Notes under the pieces: generated by a model
What the model saw: only the letters and a program-made list of their open reading frames with translations
The model's database searches: none
Told to the model about the DNA's origin: nothing
DNA from: Candidatus Altimarinota bacterium
Lineage (GTDB): Bacteria > Patescibacteriota > Gracilibacteria > BD1-5 > UBA2023
NCBI GenBank assembly: GCA_947373235.1
Contig: CANBWW010000005.1
Span: 1-27,483 of the forward strand
Reading direction: 5' to 3'
DNA length: 27,483 bases
Made by a program: the position numbers and the translations under genes
Shown: piece by piece, positions 17,585 to 26,703 of the stretch
How positions within the stretch are numbered: the first letter of the stretch is position 1
Layout of the letters: each line of letters opens with the position of its first letter

Positions 17585-18688
17585 TTATTGAATTTGGTAT
17601 TTTCCCATCTCATCCAGACGTATATGCCCGTTTATTTCGAGCATCGAAAGTGTGATAAGAATATCAGACATCACGTAGAGCGTATTTTTTGAGATTTCAT
17701 CAGTTGTTTTATGTCCATCTACTATACTTTGGTAGATTGCTTTTTCTTTTTCATTTTCGAATTTGGGTCTTTCTTTGATTATCGGAGTCATTCCTTCACC
17801 GATTCCAGAAAGATCAAAATATTCTTCTAAAATATCTCCTGTACAGCGTGTACACTTAGCTTGTCCGCTGGCTATGAGCATATTGGTTCCTTCGCTCGTT
17901 GCTCGGTCGATATCACCCGGGATCGCGAATACGTCGCGTCCATGTTCGAGTGCGAGTTGGGCGGTGATAAGGGTGCCACTCGAAAGTGCCGCTTCTGGTA
18001 TGATGATCCCACATGCGAGTCCTGCGACTATCTCATTCCTGATAGGAAAATTGTAGACTTCTGGTCCTGTACCAAGGGGGAAGTGAGAAATGATGGCTCC
18101 GCCTTTTTGTATTATTTCTTCAAAAAGTGTTTTGTTACTCGCTGGATAGGCTCGATCGATCCCAGTTCCGAGAACAGCGATTGTATAGCCACTATTTTTC
18201 AGGGTTATTTCGTGGCTTATAGTATCGACTCCCGCTGCCCCTCCGCTGATGATACCTATTCCTGACTTCACAAGATCGGGGATCAGTTTTTCTAGAATTC
18301 TTTTTGCATACGGTGTATTTTTCCGTGATCCCACGATTCCGATCATCTTTTTTTCTGGAAGAAAATTTCCACGAACAAAGAAGAAAAAAGGTGCATGGCC
18401 TATATTTTTCAGAAGAGCTGGATAGCGTTCGTCATACCAGTAGATAATATCTACTGCTTTTTCGGAAAGCCATTTTTCTTGTTTTTCTTCATCTACTTCC
18501 TGTGCTTTTTTCTGTATTTTTTCTTGTCTTTCCTCTGTTGTTGGGATTTTTAGAGTTCCATCAAGCAGAGATTTCCATACAGAAATCGGATCAAATTGAT
18601 CCTCATCTGCAAATATTTTTTTGAGATCTGTATGCGTACATCCAGCACTTTGTAGATGGACGAGCGCGAGAGTATTTTTATCGAACAT
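17585..18688 (-). CDS. dprA: DNA-protecting protein DprA (Smf)
   Basis: DprA binds incoming single-stranded DNA during natural transformation and loads RecA. The extended Rossmann core (about 95-295) has IGIVGSRKNTPYAKR, GIISGGAAGVDTISHE, VLGTGIDRAYPASN, YNFPIRNEIVAGL and SSGTLITAQLALEHGRDVFA. A C-terminal winged helix (about 310-367) contains EKAIYQSIVDGHKTTDEISK. Residues 40-80 hold a charged coiled-coil-like insert (RQEKIQKKAQEVDEEKQEK). The 367 residues are usual for the family. None of its 32 glycine codons is UGA, in contrast to the genes on either side. ATG at 18688 overlaps the DUF58 stop by 11 bases (ATGTTCGATAA), so the pair is coupled. It ends 86 bases before the Nudix gene. Confidence 0.96.
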   Translation of the reverse strand: MFDKNTLALVHLQSAGCTHTDLKKIFADEDQFDPISVWKSLLDGTLKIPTTEERQEKIQKKAQEVDEEKQEKWLSEKAVDIIYWYDERYPALLKNIGHAPFFFFVRGNFLPEKKMIGIVGSRKNTPYAKRILEKLIPDLVKSGIGIISGGAAGVDTISHEITLKNSGYTIAVLGTGIDRAYPASNKTLFEEIIQKGGAIISHFPLGTGPEVYNFPIRNEIVAGLACGIIIPEAALSSGTLITAQLALEHGRDVFAIPGDIDRATSEGTNMLIASGQAKCTRCTGDILEEYFDLSGIGEGMTPIIKERPKFENEKEKAIYQSIVDGHKTTDEISKNTLYVMSDILITLSMLEINGHIRLDEMGKYQIQ

Positions 18689-19382
18689 ATCGGTGTTTAA
18701 AGAAAAAATTCAGTGCCAGAGTCGGATCTTCATCCGTAACTATATCCATCACAGAAATACCATTTTTCTTCAGAAATATTTGTACGTTTTGTTTCATATC
18801 TCAAAATGTTTCTTTATATTTTTCAGTTTGTATTTTTTTGGAGTCTAGAAGTGTGTTTTCATCTTGCGGATCGATCTCAAAATGGTGAAAAAGATGCAGG
18901 AGAATCACATCATTTTGCTTGGTATATTTAGTAAGTTCGCTCAGTGATTTTTCTTCGAGTGCTCATGATACGACGAGTATGATCGATTTTTTTGGTTGTA
19001 TTTTTTCTAGATTGCTTCTATCGCCGTCGATATCAAGTATATAGAGTGGAAAACGAAAAAACTCACTACTTTTTTTTATAGAGTGTAAGAGACTTTTGGT
19101 AAAATCTATTTTCGAAATCGGATATTTTTCCGTACAGAAATCCCATCCATTTTTTTCGAGTGTACAAAAAAATACAGGTGTTGAACCTTCCGCTTCATGT
19201 TCTTTTGTGAAAATCCTTTCACTGCTGGTACTTTTTTTCCATGCGATATTTCTCGCATCATCATCGAAGTTAAAATTTCTAATTCCCCTTATTTCTATGC
19301 TTTTTCCAGAAAATGTGTCTATGTTTTCTCATCCAGAAAGGATTTTTTTATATTTTGAACGAAAATGTATCAGAGAAGACAT
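18678..19382 (-). CDS. DUF58-like protein
   Basis: The 234-aa protein shows the DUF58 hallmark near residues 29-60: IEIRGIRNFNFDDDARNIAW followed by KKSTSSERIFTKEHE, matching the family pattern R-x-Y/F-x-x-x-D-D-x-R-x-I-D/A-W. The remainder resembles a von Willebrand-A-like fold of degenerate type (PLYILDIDGD, IILVVSGALEEKS). DUF58 proteins commonly accompany MoxR-type ATPases and are of uncertain function; no MoxR gene is seen here. Three UGAs are read as Gly (SGGEN, VVSGAL, TFGDM). ATG at 19382 follows an in-frame UAA closely, so the start is fixed within a few codons. It begins nine bases after the SLH gene stop and overlaps dprA. Confidence 0.82.
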
Positions 19383-19391
19383 AACGAGAAA

Positions 19392-21041
19392 TTATGGAAC
19401 AAGGAAAAGTCATCATCGTGAGAAGATATCTTTTTGATCTTTTGATAAAATAGTCGGAAAAATAATATCACAAGATCTGACGAGCGCTCGGACTTCCACA
19501 CTATTGTCGCATGGACAGGTCGTACACACTGGACTGGCTATGATCAAGCCATCGGTTTTTGCTTTTCATGCGAGACAGAGGTTCTCTGTCAGTCCTGAAA
19601 TCAGGGGTATATCGAGGGTTGTAGTACTCTCTTTTCATGAGAGTTTTTCCTCGATTTGATTACTATAATTTTGTATACTTACGATTGGACATCATTTGTT
19701 ATTCTCATCTCATTTTACCATTGGACATATATCCTGATTATCCTGAATTCCATCGTGATCACTGTCTCTTTCTCCAGAAATACTCACAACGATATTTGAT
19801 TGAACTGTATTTCCTGATGTATTTACTACCGTAAGTGTCACTGCATATGTACCTGCTTCTGTATATGTATGCTTCGTATTTCCAGAAACACTACTCTGTA
19901 TTCCATCTCAAAAGTTCCAGGTATATTTTGATTTTTGGTCACTTCCAGAATCCCCAAGTGAGAATGAAACTGGATTTCCTATTCATGTACTTGTAGGATC
20001 AGCGATGATCGAGAGAGGCATTCCACCGTCTTTTTCGTTCGGACAGCTTATGTGTATCGTATTTGAACTCGTACTGACCCTTGTTCCATCCTCATTGAGG
20101 ATATTTACATTATTGAGCCAATCTCAACATGTGAGATTGCTGAGAGGAAATGTATTTCCAGTTCCAGTTTTTATTTCTTTTGTTGTTGGATTGGTGACTG
20201 CCCATTGTTCACTCCAATTTCCAGATATGCTCACAACTTCGAGTATATCTGTGGAGTTTTGAGAAAATACAGATGTGTTTAAAATATTTCCATTTTTGTC
20301 TTTTGTGACTATTTGAGAAGGAATAGAATTTATATTATTGTCTGGTGCACACTGATTATAGGTCAGTATTTTTTGCGCCATAAGCGCGTATTCTGCTCGT
20401 GTGATCGGCGCGTCTGAATTTATTTTATTGCCTGCTCCGAGAGTCAAAATTCCTGCTGCGATTCATTTTTCTGCATATCATTGCCAATAAGAACTCACAT
20501 CAGATATATTTATTGTTTTTTGAAATCCAGTATTCATTGTATCATTCCAGAGATTCGCCTGACGCAAAAGCATCGCTGCTGATTCGATACGTGAAGTTTG
20601 ATTATTTGGACAGAAGGCAGCGGTCGAAAAACTACTTCCATCCTGGCAGGATGCTTTTCCTGTAGCATCTGGCATGTATCCTTGTATGATATTTTTCGTT
20701 CCCGCGGAAGAAATACAATAATAATATGGATCTTGTTTCGTGAGGTCTATAAAAGGTGAAGTCTGATATTTAATAATGTCATCTATAGACGGAGTCAAAC
20801 ATTTCTCACAACTCACACTCATAGAAAGTCCGACAAACGCATCTCGATTAATCGGTTTTTCTGGATGAAATAAGTGTGATCCATCGTCAGAAATAATTCC
20901 TGCATCGAATAGATTTTTCACAGCGCTATAGTCGGAATCTGTTGTTTTCACATCAGTAAAAGGAAAATCAGTCGCAAAAATCTCTCCAAAAGAAAGAAGA
21001 AAAATAATTCCTGTGAATGCGATACGAAGGACTCAAAACAT
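19392..21041 (-). CDS. SLH-domain surface protein with PKD domain and calcium-binding-type repeat, 549 aa
   Basis: A signal peptide (residues 1-23, ending in GEIFA) leads into three S-layer-homology domains. They show FPFTDV ... YSAVKNLFDAGIIS and PEKPINRDAF; SPFIDL and RIESAAMLLRQA; and ISDVSSYW ... ITRAEYALMAQKIL. These normally anchor proteins to secondary wall polymers. A PKD domain follows at about 344-420 (YTWNFGDGI ... HTYTEAGTYAVTLTV), then a thrombospondin-3-like DSDHDGIQDNQDICP repeat that would bind calcium, and a Cys-containing C-terminal part (VCTTCPCDN). Twelve UGAs are read as Gly, the first at codon 3 inside the signal peptide and one in the PKD motif FGDG. ATG at 21041 lies seven bases below the -10, so the mRNA is probably leaderless. 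It heads the run that includes dprA and murG. Confidence 0.93.
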
Positions 21042-21048
21042 ATTTCTT

Positions 21049-21076
21049 ATTCTAGAGAGAAAGATCGAAAAATCAA
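21049..21076 (-). promoter_or_regulatory. Promoter of the SLH-DUF58-dprA run, probably leaderless
   Basis: TTGATT (21071-21076), a 16-bp spacer and TAGAAT (21049-21054), reading leftward. The ATG begins only eight bases beyond the -10, where transcription itself should start. Confidence 0.6.
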
Positions 21077-21105
21077 AGAAAATACATACTCAGTCTAAAA
21101 TATAT

Positions 21106-21133
21106 TTGCTAAAAAATTTTTATTATTTACTAT
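21106..21133 (+). promoter_or_regulatory. Promoter of the hypothetical gene 21157-21819
   Basis: TTGCTA (21106-21111), a 16-bp spacer and TACTAT (21128-21133). It diverges from the SLH promoter. An ATG at 21136 falls before the expected transcription start near 21140, which favours the next in-frame ATG at 21157. Confidence 0.5.
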
Positions 21134-21156
21134 ATATGAAATATCTAATTTTATTT

Positions 21157-21819
21157 ATGAAAAATACTTTTTCTAACAAGAATAGTTCCGTTGATTTCTG
21201 AGTACTTGAAAAAATCTTGAAGCATTCTATATTTCAAGATTTTCCTATCACTGATGACCTCAAAAAACGTTTCGAACTTCTTTCTATGTATATGCAAGAA
21301 GAGCTCGTTCTATTTTTCAAAGATTCCAAAAAACAAATTTCATTGACTTCATTTCATGAGGAAAAGATGATCAAAAATATTCAAAATGAGCTTGATCGTG
21401 TTTTCTCTATTTTGGAAAAACTTGCACCTTACAATTTTATTCCTAAAAATTCTTTACGAAATGCTCTCGCTTCTGAGAGTCATTATTTGATTCTCTTGGC
21501 ACAGATAAAATCGCAAGATGTTTTATTTTTCGAACATTTCTATATAGAAATAGCTCAGAGATATTGAACAGATATTTCTGTTTTGAAATTCTTTTTAGAT
21601 CAAAATGAGATTCTGCCTTTGGTATTGGGGTGAGAAATTCAATTTGTATGAAAAAATTTTCAGGCAGTACGTTTCCAAGCACGTTCTGCTGAATGAAAAA
21701 ATGGTCAGTTTTATTATGATATTCGTAATAAAGAATATAAGAAATTTGAGGCTAGTGATGCAAATTTATCTCCAGAAAATTCTCATGAAGCATATCTTGC
21801 TGATCTCAACAATGAATAA
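21157..21819 (+). CDS. Hypothetical protein, 220 aa
   Basis: I do not recognise a family. Five UGAs read as Gly join a frame that would otherwise break repeatedly after residue 137. The product is soluble-looking and helical in its first 130 residues (LKKRFELLSMYMQEELVLFF, NIQNELDRVFSILEKLAPY). It then shows a beta-rich stretch (ILPLVLGGEIQFVGKNFQAV) and an acidic tail ending in LADLNNE. There are no cysteines or membrane segments. The start at 21157 is chosen from the promoter position; 21136 is in frame and would add seven residues. It is monocistronic and convergent with the MacB-type permease gene, whose stop lies four bases away. Confidence 0.8.
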
Positions 21820-21829
21820 TTTTTATTCA
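21813..21829. other. Palindrome carrying both convergent stop codons
   Basis: TGAATAA-TTT-TTATTCA is a perfect 7-bp inverted repeat. The left arm holds the UAA of the plus-strand gene and the right arm the UAA of the minus-strand permease. It is AT-only and lacks GC pairs, so terminator function is uncertain. Confidence 0.4.
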
Positions 21830-23022
21830 GTTCTGAGTGCATCGATCGGTTTCATTTTGGCGGCTTTGTAGGCAGGAAAAATCCCGAAAAATAATCCAAC
21901 TCCAATAGAAAAAGAGAGTGCAAGTAGTATGTGTCAGCTTGTGATTTTTGCTGAGATCGTTGTTACAAAATGGTTGATCAGTCAGACGATCCCATAAGAA
22001 AGGATGATTCCGACACATCCACCAAAAACTGTCAAAATAACTGATTCCACGAGAAATTGCTCTATGATGTCCTTACTCTTGGCTCATATCGCTTTTCTGA
22101 TACCGATTTCTTTTGTACGTTCAGAAACCGTCACGAGAAGGATATTCATAACTCCGATTCCTCATACAATGAGAGATATTGCCGCGATACCAGCAAGAAA
22201 AGCTTTCAGTATATCTGTGACTCCACTCGCACTATCGAGAAGATCTGCTTGATTTTGTATTTGGAAATTTTCTGTGTCGGTTGTTTTTCCGAGTGCCTTG
22301 AGGAGAGTTTCTTCTATATCTGCTTGGACGCTGTCCATAGCTTCTGGACTGATAACACTCACATATATATCAGATAAATACGGAGAACCACTTATTGTGA
22401 TCTGTGCTGTGGTGATCGGTATATAGATAACATTGTCATTATTTCCGGTAGTCGCGGTTACTCCGATCACGGTAAAAAGAGAAGTTCCTATGCGTATCGT
22501 TTTTCCGAGAGGATCTCCATCTGGAAAAAGAGTACTGACGACGGTTGGCCCCAGAACGGCTACCTTGTCACGAGCGGTTGTGTTTGCATTGGATATGAAC
22601 ATTCCTTGATCGATCGAAACATTTTTTACGGTTTCATAAGCTGGAGTCACTCCATGGATGCTCGCACTTGTATTTGCACTTCCATAGACCACTTGCTTGG
22701 TTCCATCTATATTTGGTGCAACTCCTGTTACTCAGCTCATTGTACCAATGAGATCCGCATGTTCCATCGTAAATACATTTCTATTGGATCCGCCGATCGC
22801 TCGGACGTTTCCAGAGTTTTTTCCGCCAGGAGTGATCGTGAGGAGATTGGTTCCGAGTGCTTGGATTTTTCCAAGAATACTTGACTGTGCTCACTCTCAA
22901 ACCGCGAGAAGAACGACTACAGAAAATACACCGATAATAATTCCAAGTGACGAAAGCCCTGCTCGCATTTTGCTCGCGAGCATATCTCTGATGGCGGTTT
23001 TTCCGGTACGTAGAAGGTTCAT
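21823..23022 (-). CDS. MacB-type ABC transporter permease
   Basis: A FtsX/MacB-family permease of 399 residues. An N-terminal helix (about 20-42, LSSLGIIIGVFSVVVLLAVG) is followed by a large periplasmic-type domain (about 45-270), then three helices near 275-300, 325-350 and 365-385. Family motifs include GGIGVMNILLVTVSERTKEI, GIRKAIGAKSKDI and the terminal FPAYKAAKMKPIDALR. Seven UGAs are read as Gly, two in VGEGAQ and others in the GGIG and KAIGA motifs. ATG at 23022 lies 48 bases after the ATPase gene. The protein should pair with the ATPase and the fusion protein upstream to form a mechanotransmission-type transporter. Confidence 0.95.
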
Positions 23023-23070
23023 CGAAGAGGGAAGTGAAGATTAATAGTTGTTTTGTGTTTCGAAATGGTA

Positions 23071-23733
23071 TTATTCGCTGATATTTCCATCCAAAATATG
23101 GATCACTCGTTTTGCTTTTTCAGCTACATATGCATCGTGTGTTATGAGGATGATGGTTCGTCATTCTTCATTCAGTGATCGAAAAATCTCGAGTACTTCC
23201 GCACCTGTTTTGGAATCTAGGGCTCATGTTGGTTCATCGGCGAGGAGTACCGATGGAGATCATGCGATCGCACGAGCAATGGCAACACGCTGTTGTTGTC
23301 ATCCGGAAAGTTGGCTCGGTTTGTTTTCGTATTTTTCACTGAGACCGACGCGTGCGAGGGCTTTTTTCGCGAGTCGTTCACACTCAACTCGAGGAATTCT
23401 CTGATATTCGAGTGGAAGCATGACTTGTTCCATCGCTGAGAGTCGTGGTATCAGATTGTACCCTTGGAATATAAATCCGATTTTTTTCCCACGAAATTCA
23501 GCCTCATCATCATCAGTGAGTTTTTTTGTATTCACACCGTCCAGTAGATATTCTCCACTTGTCGGTTTATCGAGGAGTCCGATGGTGTTCATGAGTGTGG
23601 ATTTTCCACTTCCAGATGGTCACATGATAGCTACAAATTCACCTTCATTGATCGTGAGATTGATTCACTTGAGTATTCTGAGGGTGTCTCCACCGATTTG
23701 ATATTCACGGATGATGTCTTTGAGAACCAACAT
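23071..23733 (-). CDS. MacB/LolD-type ABC transporter ATPase
   Basis: The 220-aa ATPase partner of the adjacent permease. Walker A is IMGPSGSGKST (G38 is a UGA, K44 binds phosphate), with Q-loop IGFIFQGYNLIP, signature LSGGQQQRVAIARA (second G, residue 145, a UGA), Walker B VLLADEPTGALDS (its G is a UGA) and H-loop IILITHD. Six UGAs in total fall almost all on invariant glycines, which makes this gene one of the clearest proofs of the recoding. Unlike E. coli MacB, ATPase and permease are separate genes. ATG at 23733 is 25 bases after the fusion protein stop, without a Shine-Dalgarno sequence. Confidence 0.96.
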
Positions 23734-23758
23734 AAAAAATAGAAAAAAATCTGAAACA

Positions 23759-25795
23759 TTAGTTTCCACCACGACCCCCACCTCCGCCTCCAAATCCACC
23801 TCCGCCTCCAAAATTTCATCCTCATCCTCCACCTCAGAGTCCACCAAGTCCAAATGTCGTTGCTCGAGCAGCTCCACTTCCCGTTCATCCCGTTCTTTGA
23901 GGAGTTTGTATTTTTAAGTGTTGTCCGAGAGTCACTCATGAGAGGACTTCTATATCTGCATCATCTGTTACTCAGAGTGTGACATTTGTTTTTATTGTCG
24001 GAGCATTTGGAGAAGTGCCATTCATGACTTCCACATACGTTTCTCCACTTGCTGTTTTTACTGTATTACTCGGTATAAGAAGCACATTTTCCTTTTCCGC
24101 GACGATAATCTCTACCGTCGCACTCATCGAATCAAAGATCGGGTCTTTCATTTCTGGAAGGAGGATCTTCGCTGTATAAGAAACAACATTCGATGTTTCT
24201 GTAGGGTTTGTACTTACTGATGAAACCACTCCACTATAAGAACTATTTGCATAGGCATCGAGACTGATATTTGCCTGCATTCCAGTTTTTATTTTTATGA
24301 TATCGACTTGATCGAGTGAGACGTCGATCTCATATCCTCCAGTTGTATCAACAGAAACCGTATCTGTATCGAGAGCGGTATCACCAACCGTCCATGGAAT
24401 ATCTTTGATCGTTCCATCAAAACTTGCATGGATTTGATAGTCTGAAAGAGCAAGTTCAGCTTTTTGAAGAGAAATTTCTGCTGATTGGACGCTATTTCTT
24501 GCGGCTGCTATATCCGTACTTTCTGCTCATTTTACGGTATCATTATAGCTGGATTGATTGAGTTTGATCGTGTCATTTTGTGTGGATATATCTTGTTTTG
24601 CTGAGACGAGCTTGATCTCATAATCTTTTTTTGTTTGTTCGAGATCTGCCTGGGCATTTTTGAGATCATTCGTTGCACTGGTCACAGCTGTTTGTTTCGT
24701 AGCAATATCATTTTTATCTGAAAGTGCTGTGAGGCTATCGTTTCCATAGTTTTTGAGAGTTGCGAATGATGAGTTCACGTTTGAATATTTTCCAGAAATA
24801 CTGGTACTCAGAGTTTCCATGGTTGCGATTTTTTGATCCAGAAATCCACTATCGAGAGCGGAACCAGTGGTAGAGGCTCGCAGCTCAGAGACGGCGATAG
24901 AAACGAGTGAATTGAGATCTCCGACGAGTTTTCGCATTTCCGTGAGTCCAGTAAGAACACTGGTGAGTGAAGTTGTGTGAGCGCGTACATCGGTAAGCGT
25001 ATCTTGTATCTCAGTGTTTTCGCTTTCTACCTGTGCGTAGAGATTTTCCACTTGTGCCTTGAGTGCTGGATTATTTTCACTCAGAGCACCATATGTAGGA
25101 TCATCTTTCATCTGTAAAAGGAGAGTATCACTGATCGTTTTCAGTGAAGGAGTGACAACTTGATACGTAGATTCGATGAGCGAATATCCATTGGCTACAT
25201 CACGTTCGATATCGTTCGAAGTTGTATCATTTCCAGCATTTTTCTGTGCATAATCGAGCAAACTTTTTGCAAGATCAAGTTTTTCTTGAAGTGCCTTTAT
25301 ATTCGTCTCTGCACTGCTTATTGCATTATTTTGCTCCATGACGAGACTATCATAGGTTTGGTTTACTATACTGAGTTTCCCTTGGGATTCGGTCAGACTG
25401 TTCTGAGCTTTCAGTTTATCAGTTTCTGTGGCTCAGTCGAGTATTTTTTGAAGATTATTTTTCGCATTACTCAGTGATACTTGTGCGTTCGCGACATCGA
25501 GTTTTGCACTCTTTGCATCGACTTCTGCGATGAGTTCTCACGCTTTCACAGTGTCACCATTTTTTTTATAAATAGCCGTTACGATGCCAGGTTTTGCAAA
25601 TGCAAGATTTGATGATTTTACTGAAAAAACTTTTCCAGTGGCTTTCACTACTTTTTTGATCGATCACTCTGTTACAGTCGCATTTCTCACGCGTATATTG
25701 CTTTTTTGCGCGCTTGCGCTGTAGGTTTTATAATAATAATATCCTCAACCACCGATAATCAGTGCAAATAACGCATAGATCAATATTTTTTTCAT
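23759..25795 (-). CDS. MacA/HlyD-type membrane fusion protein with glycine-rich tail, 678 aa
   Basis: The periplasmic-type adaptor of the MacB system. An N-terminal membrane anchor (MKKILIYALFALIIGGGGYY) is followed by a first half-lipoyl segment (VTEGSIKKVVKATGKVFSV, AGELIAEVDAKSAKLDVANA). Next come about 400 mostly helical residues (about 95-510), the second half-lipoyl segment (LALSDYQIHASFDGTIKDIP) and a beta-barrel region (VLLIPSNTVKT). This hairpin is several times longer than that of typical MacA. The last 40 or so residues are almost pure glycine with Asn, Phe and Arg. Eleven UGAs are read as Gly, several in the tail. ATG at 25795 is the only good start. In a cell without a classical outer membrane the long hairpin and sticky tail are unexplained. 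Confidence 0.94.
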
Positions 25796-25832
25796 AGGTT
25801 CAAGATGAGAAGATAAAGGAAAACGAATTCAG

Positions 25833-25846
25833 AGATTTTAAAATCT
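25833..25846. promoter_or_regulatory. 14-bp perfect palindrome upstream of the MacAB operon
   Basis: AGATTTTAAAATCT lies 38 bases upstream of the fusion-protein ATG, in the 155-base gap between the PAP2 gene and the operon. Its size and place suit an operator, but no promoter of the window's usual pattern could be fitted here, so this is tentative. A nearby direct repeat AGCTTACG occurs twice between 25863 and 25886. Confidence 0.25.
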
Positions 25847-25950
25847 GATCGCTCAAATAAAAAGCTTACGTGTAATGAGCTTACGCTTTCCGTTTAAAAC
25901 AACTTAAAGAATATTGACATTTTGTATCTCTCAGCCATCAATACGAGTTT

Positions 25951-26625
25951 TTATCTTGTGTATGCGTCTATTTTTGTAACTTCATAATCTTTTGGAAATA
26001 TACTTCGTGCAATACAAAAAATAGTATAGGTCATAAATGGAGCTGCAAATACATCGATAGAGTAATGCATGTGCCCTATAAGTACAAACGTTCCGAAGAG
26101 GAGAGAAGTTCCGAGAAAAATCCGATGCCAAAATTTTTCTCTATAAAAAATCAGCGATACGAGAAACGGAACCCCCGTGTGCCCTGAAAAAAAGAAATCA
26201 TTTTTTGTATTATAGAGGAGATCATACAGATAATATCAAACCGCATGATTGCTGAAAACCAGTTGATTTGGCTGAACTCCCAGATGTGTGAGTGTGATAA
26301 AAAACGCACGTATCGATACAAAAAGTGCGAGCGACTTCATCCCGAAGATGACATATTGAGGCCTGAGAACTCCAAGTATGATCACCACGAGCGTAAAAAA
26401 TAAGGTACTGAGCATGATAATTCCATCGATATCAAGTGTTGGAATATTATCGAGAATCAGGTCTCATACGATCGTCCCACCTCTTTCGATCACATAATTA
26501 TCACTGTATTTCTGAAAACTGAGTGCTAGTCAGAAAAACAGAAATGCCCAGAGAAGAGAAATAACACGTTCTCGATTCCAAAATGCCTTATGATGATGAA
26601 ACGTATGATGAAAAAGATGAAACAT
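25951..26625 (-). CDS. PAP2-like / sphingomyelin synthase-like membrane phosphatase or transferase
   Basis: A 224-aa integral membrane protein with about six helices. The catalytic signature is of the PAP2_C/sphingomyelin-synthase type: NDFFFSGHTGVPFLV (near residue 146) and GHMHYSIDVFAAPFMTY (near residue 188), where the two His and the Asp form the phosphotransfer triad. Known relatives act on phospholipid headgroups or lipid phosphates, so a role in lipid remodelling is likely; the substrate is unknown. Three UGAs are read as Gly (FFGLAL, IVGDL, AVGYY). The His-rich start MFHLFHHTFHHHK is unusual. ATG at 26625 lies 78 bases after argS with no visible promoter, so co-transcription with argS is probable. 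Confidence 0.87.
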
Positions 26626-26703
26626 AGAGAAAAAATAATGAATAATTTTCGATATTTTGAAGATTTCCGTTTGCTTTATTTGTAGTGGTTCCTTCTATAT
26701 TTT

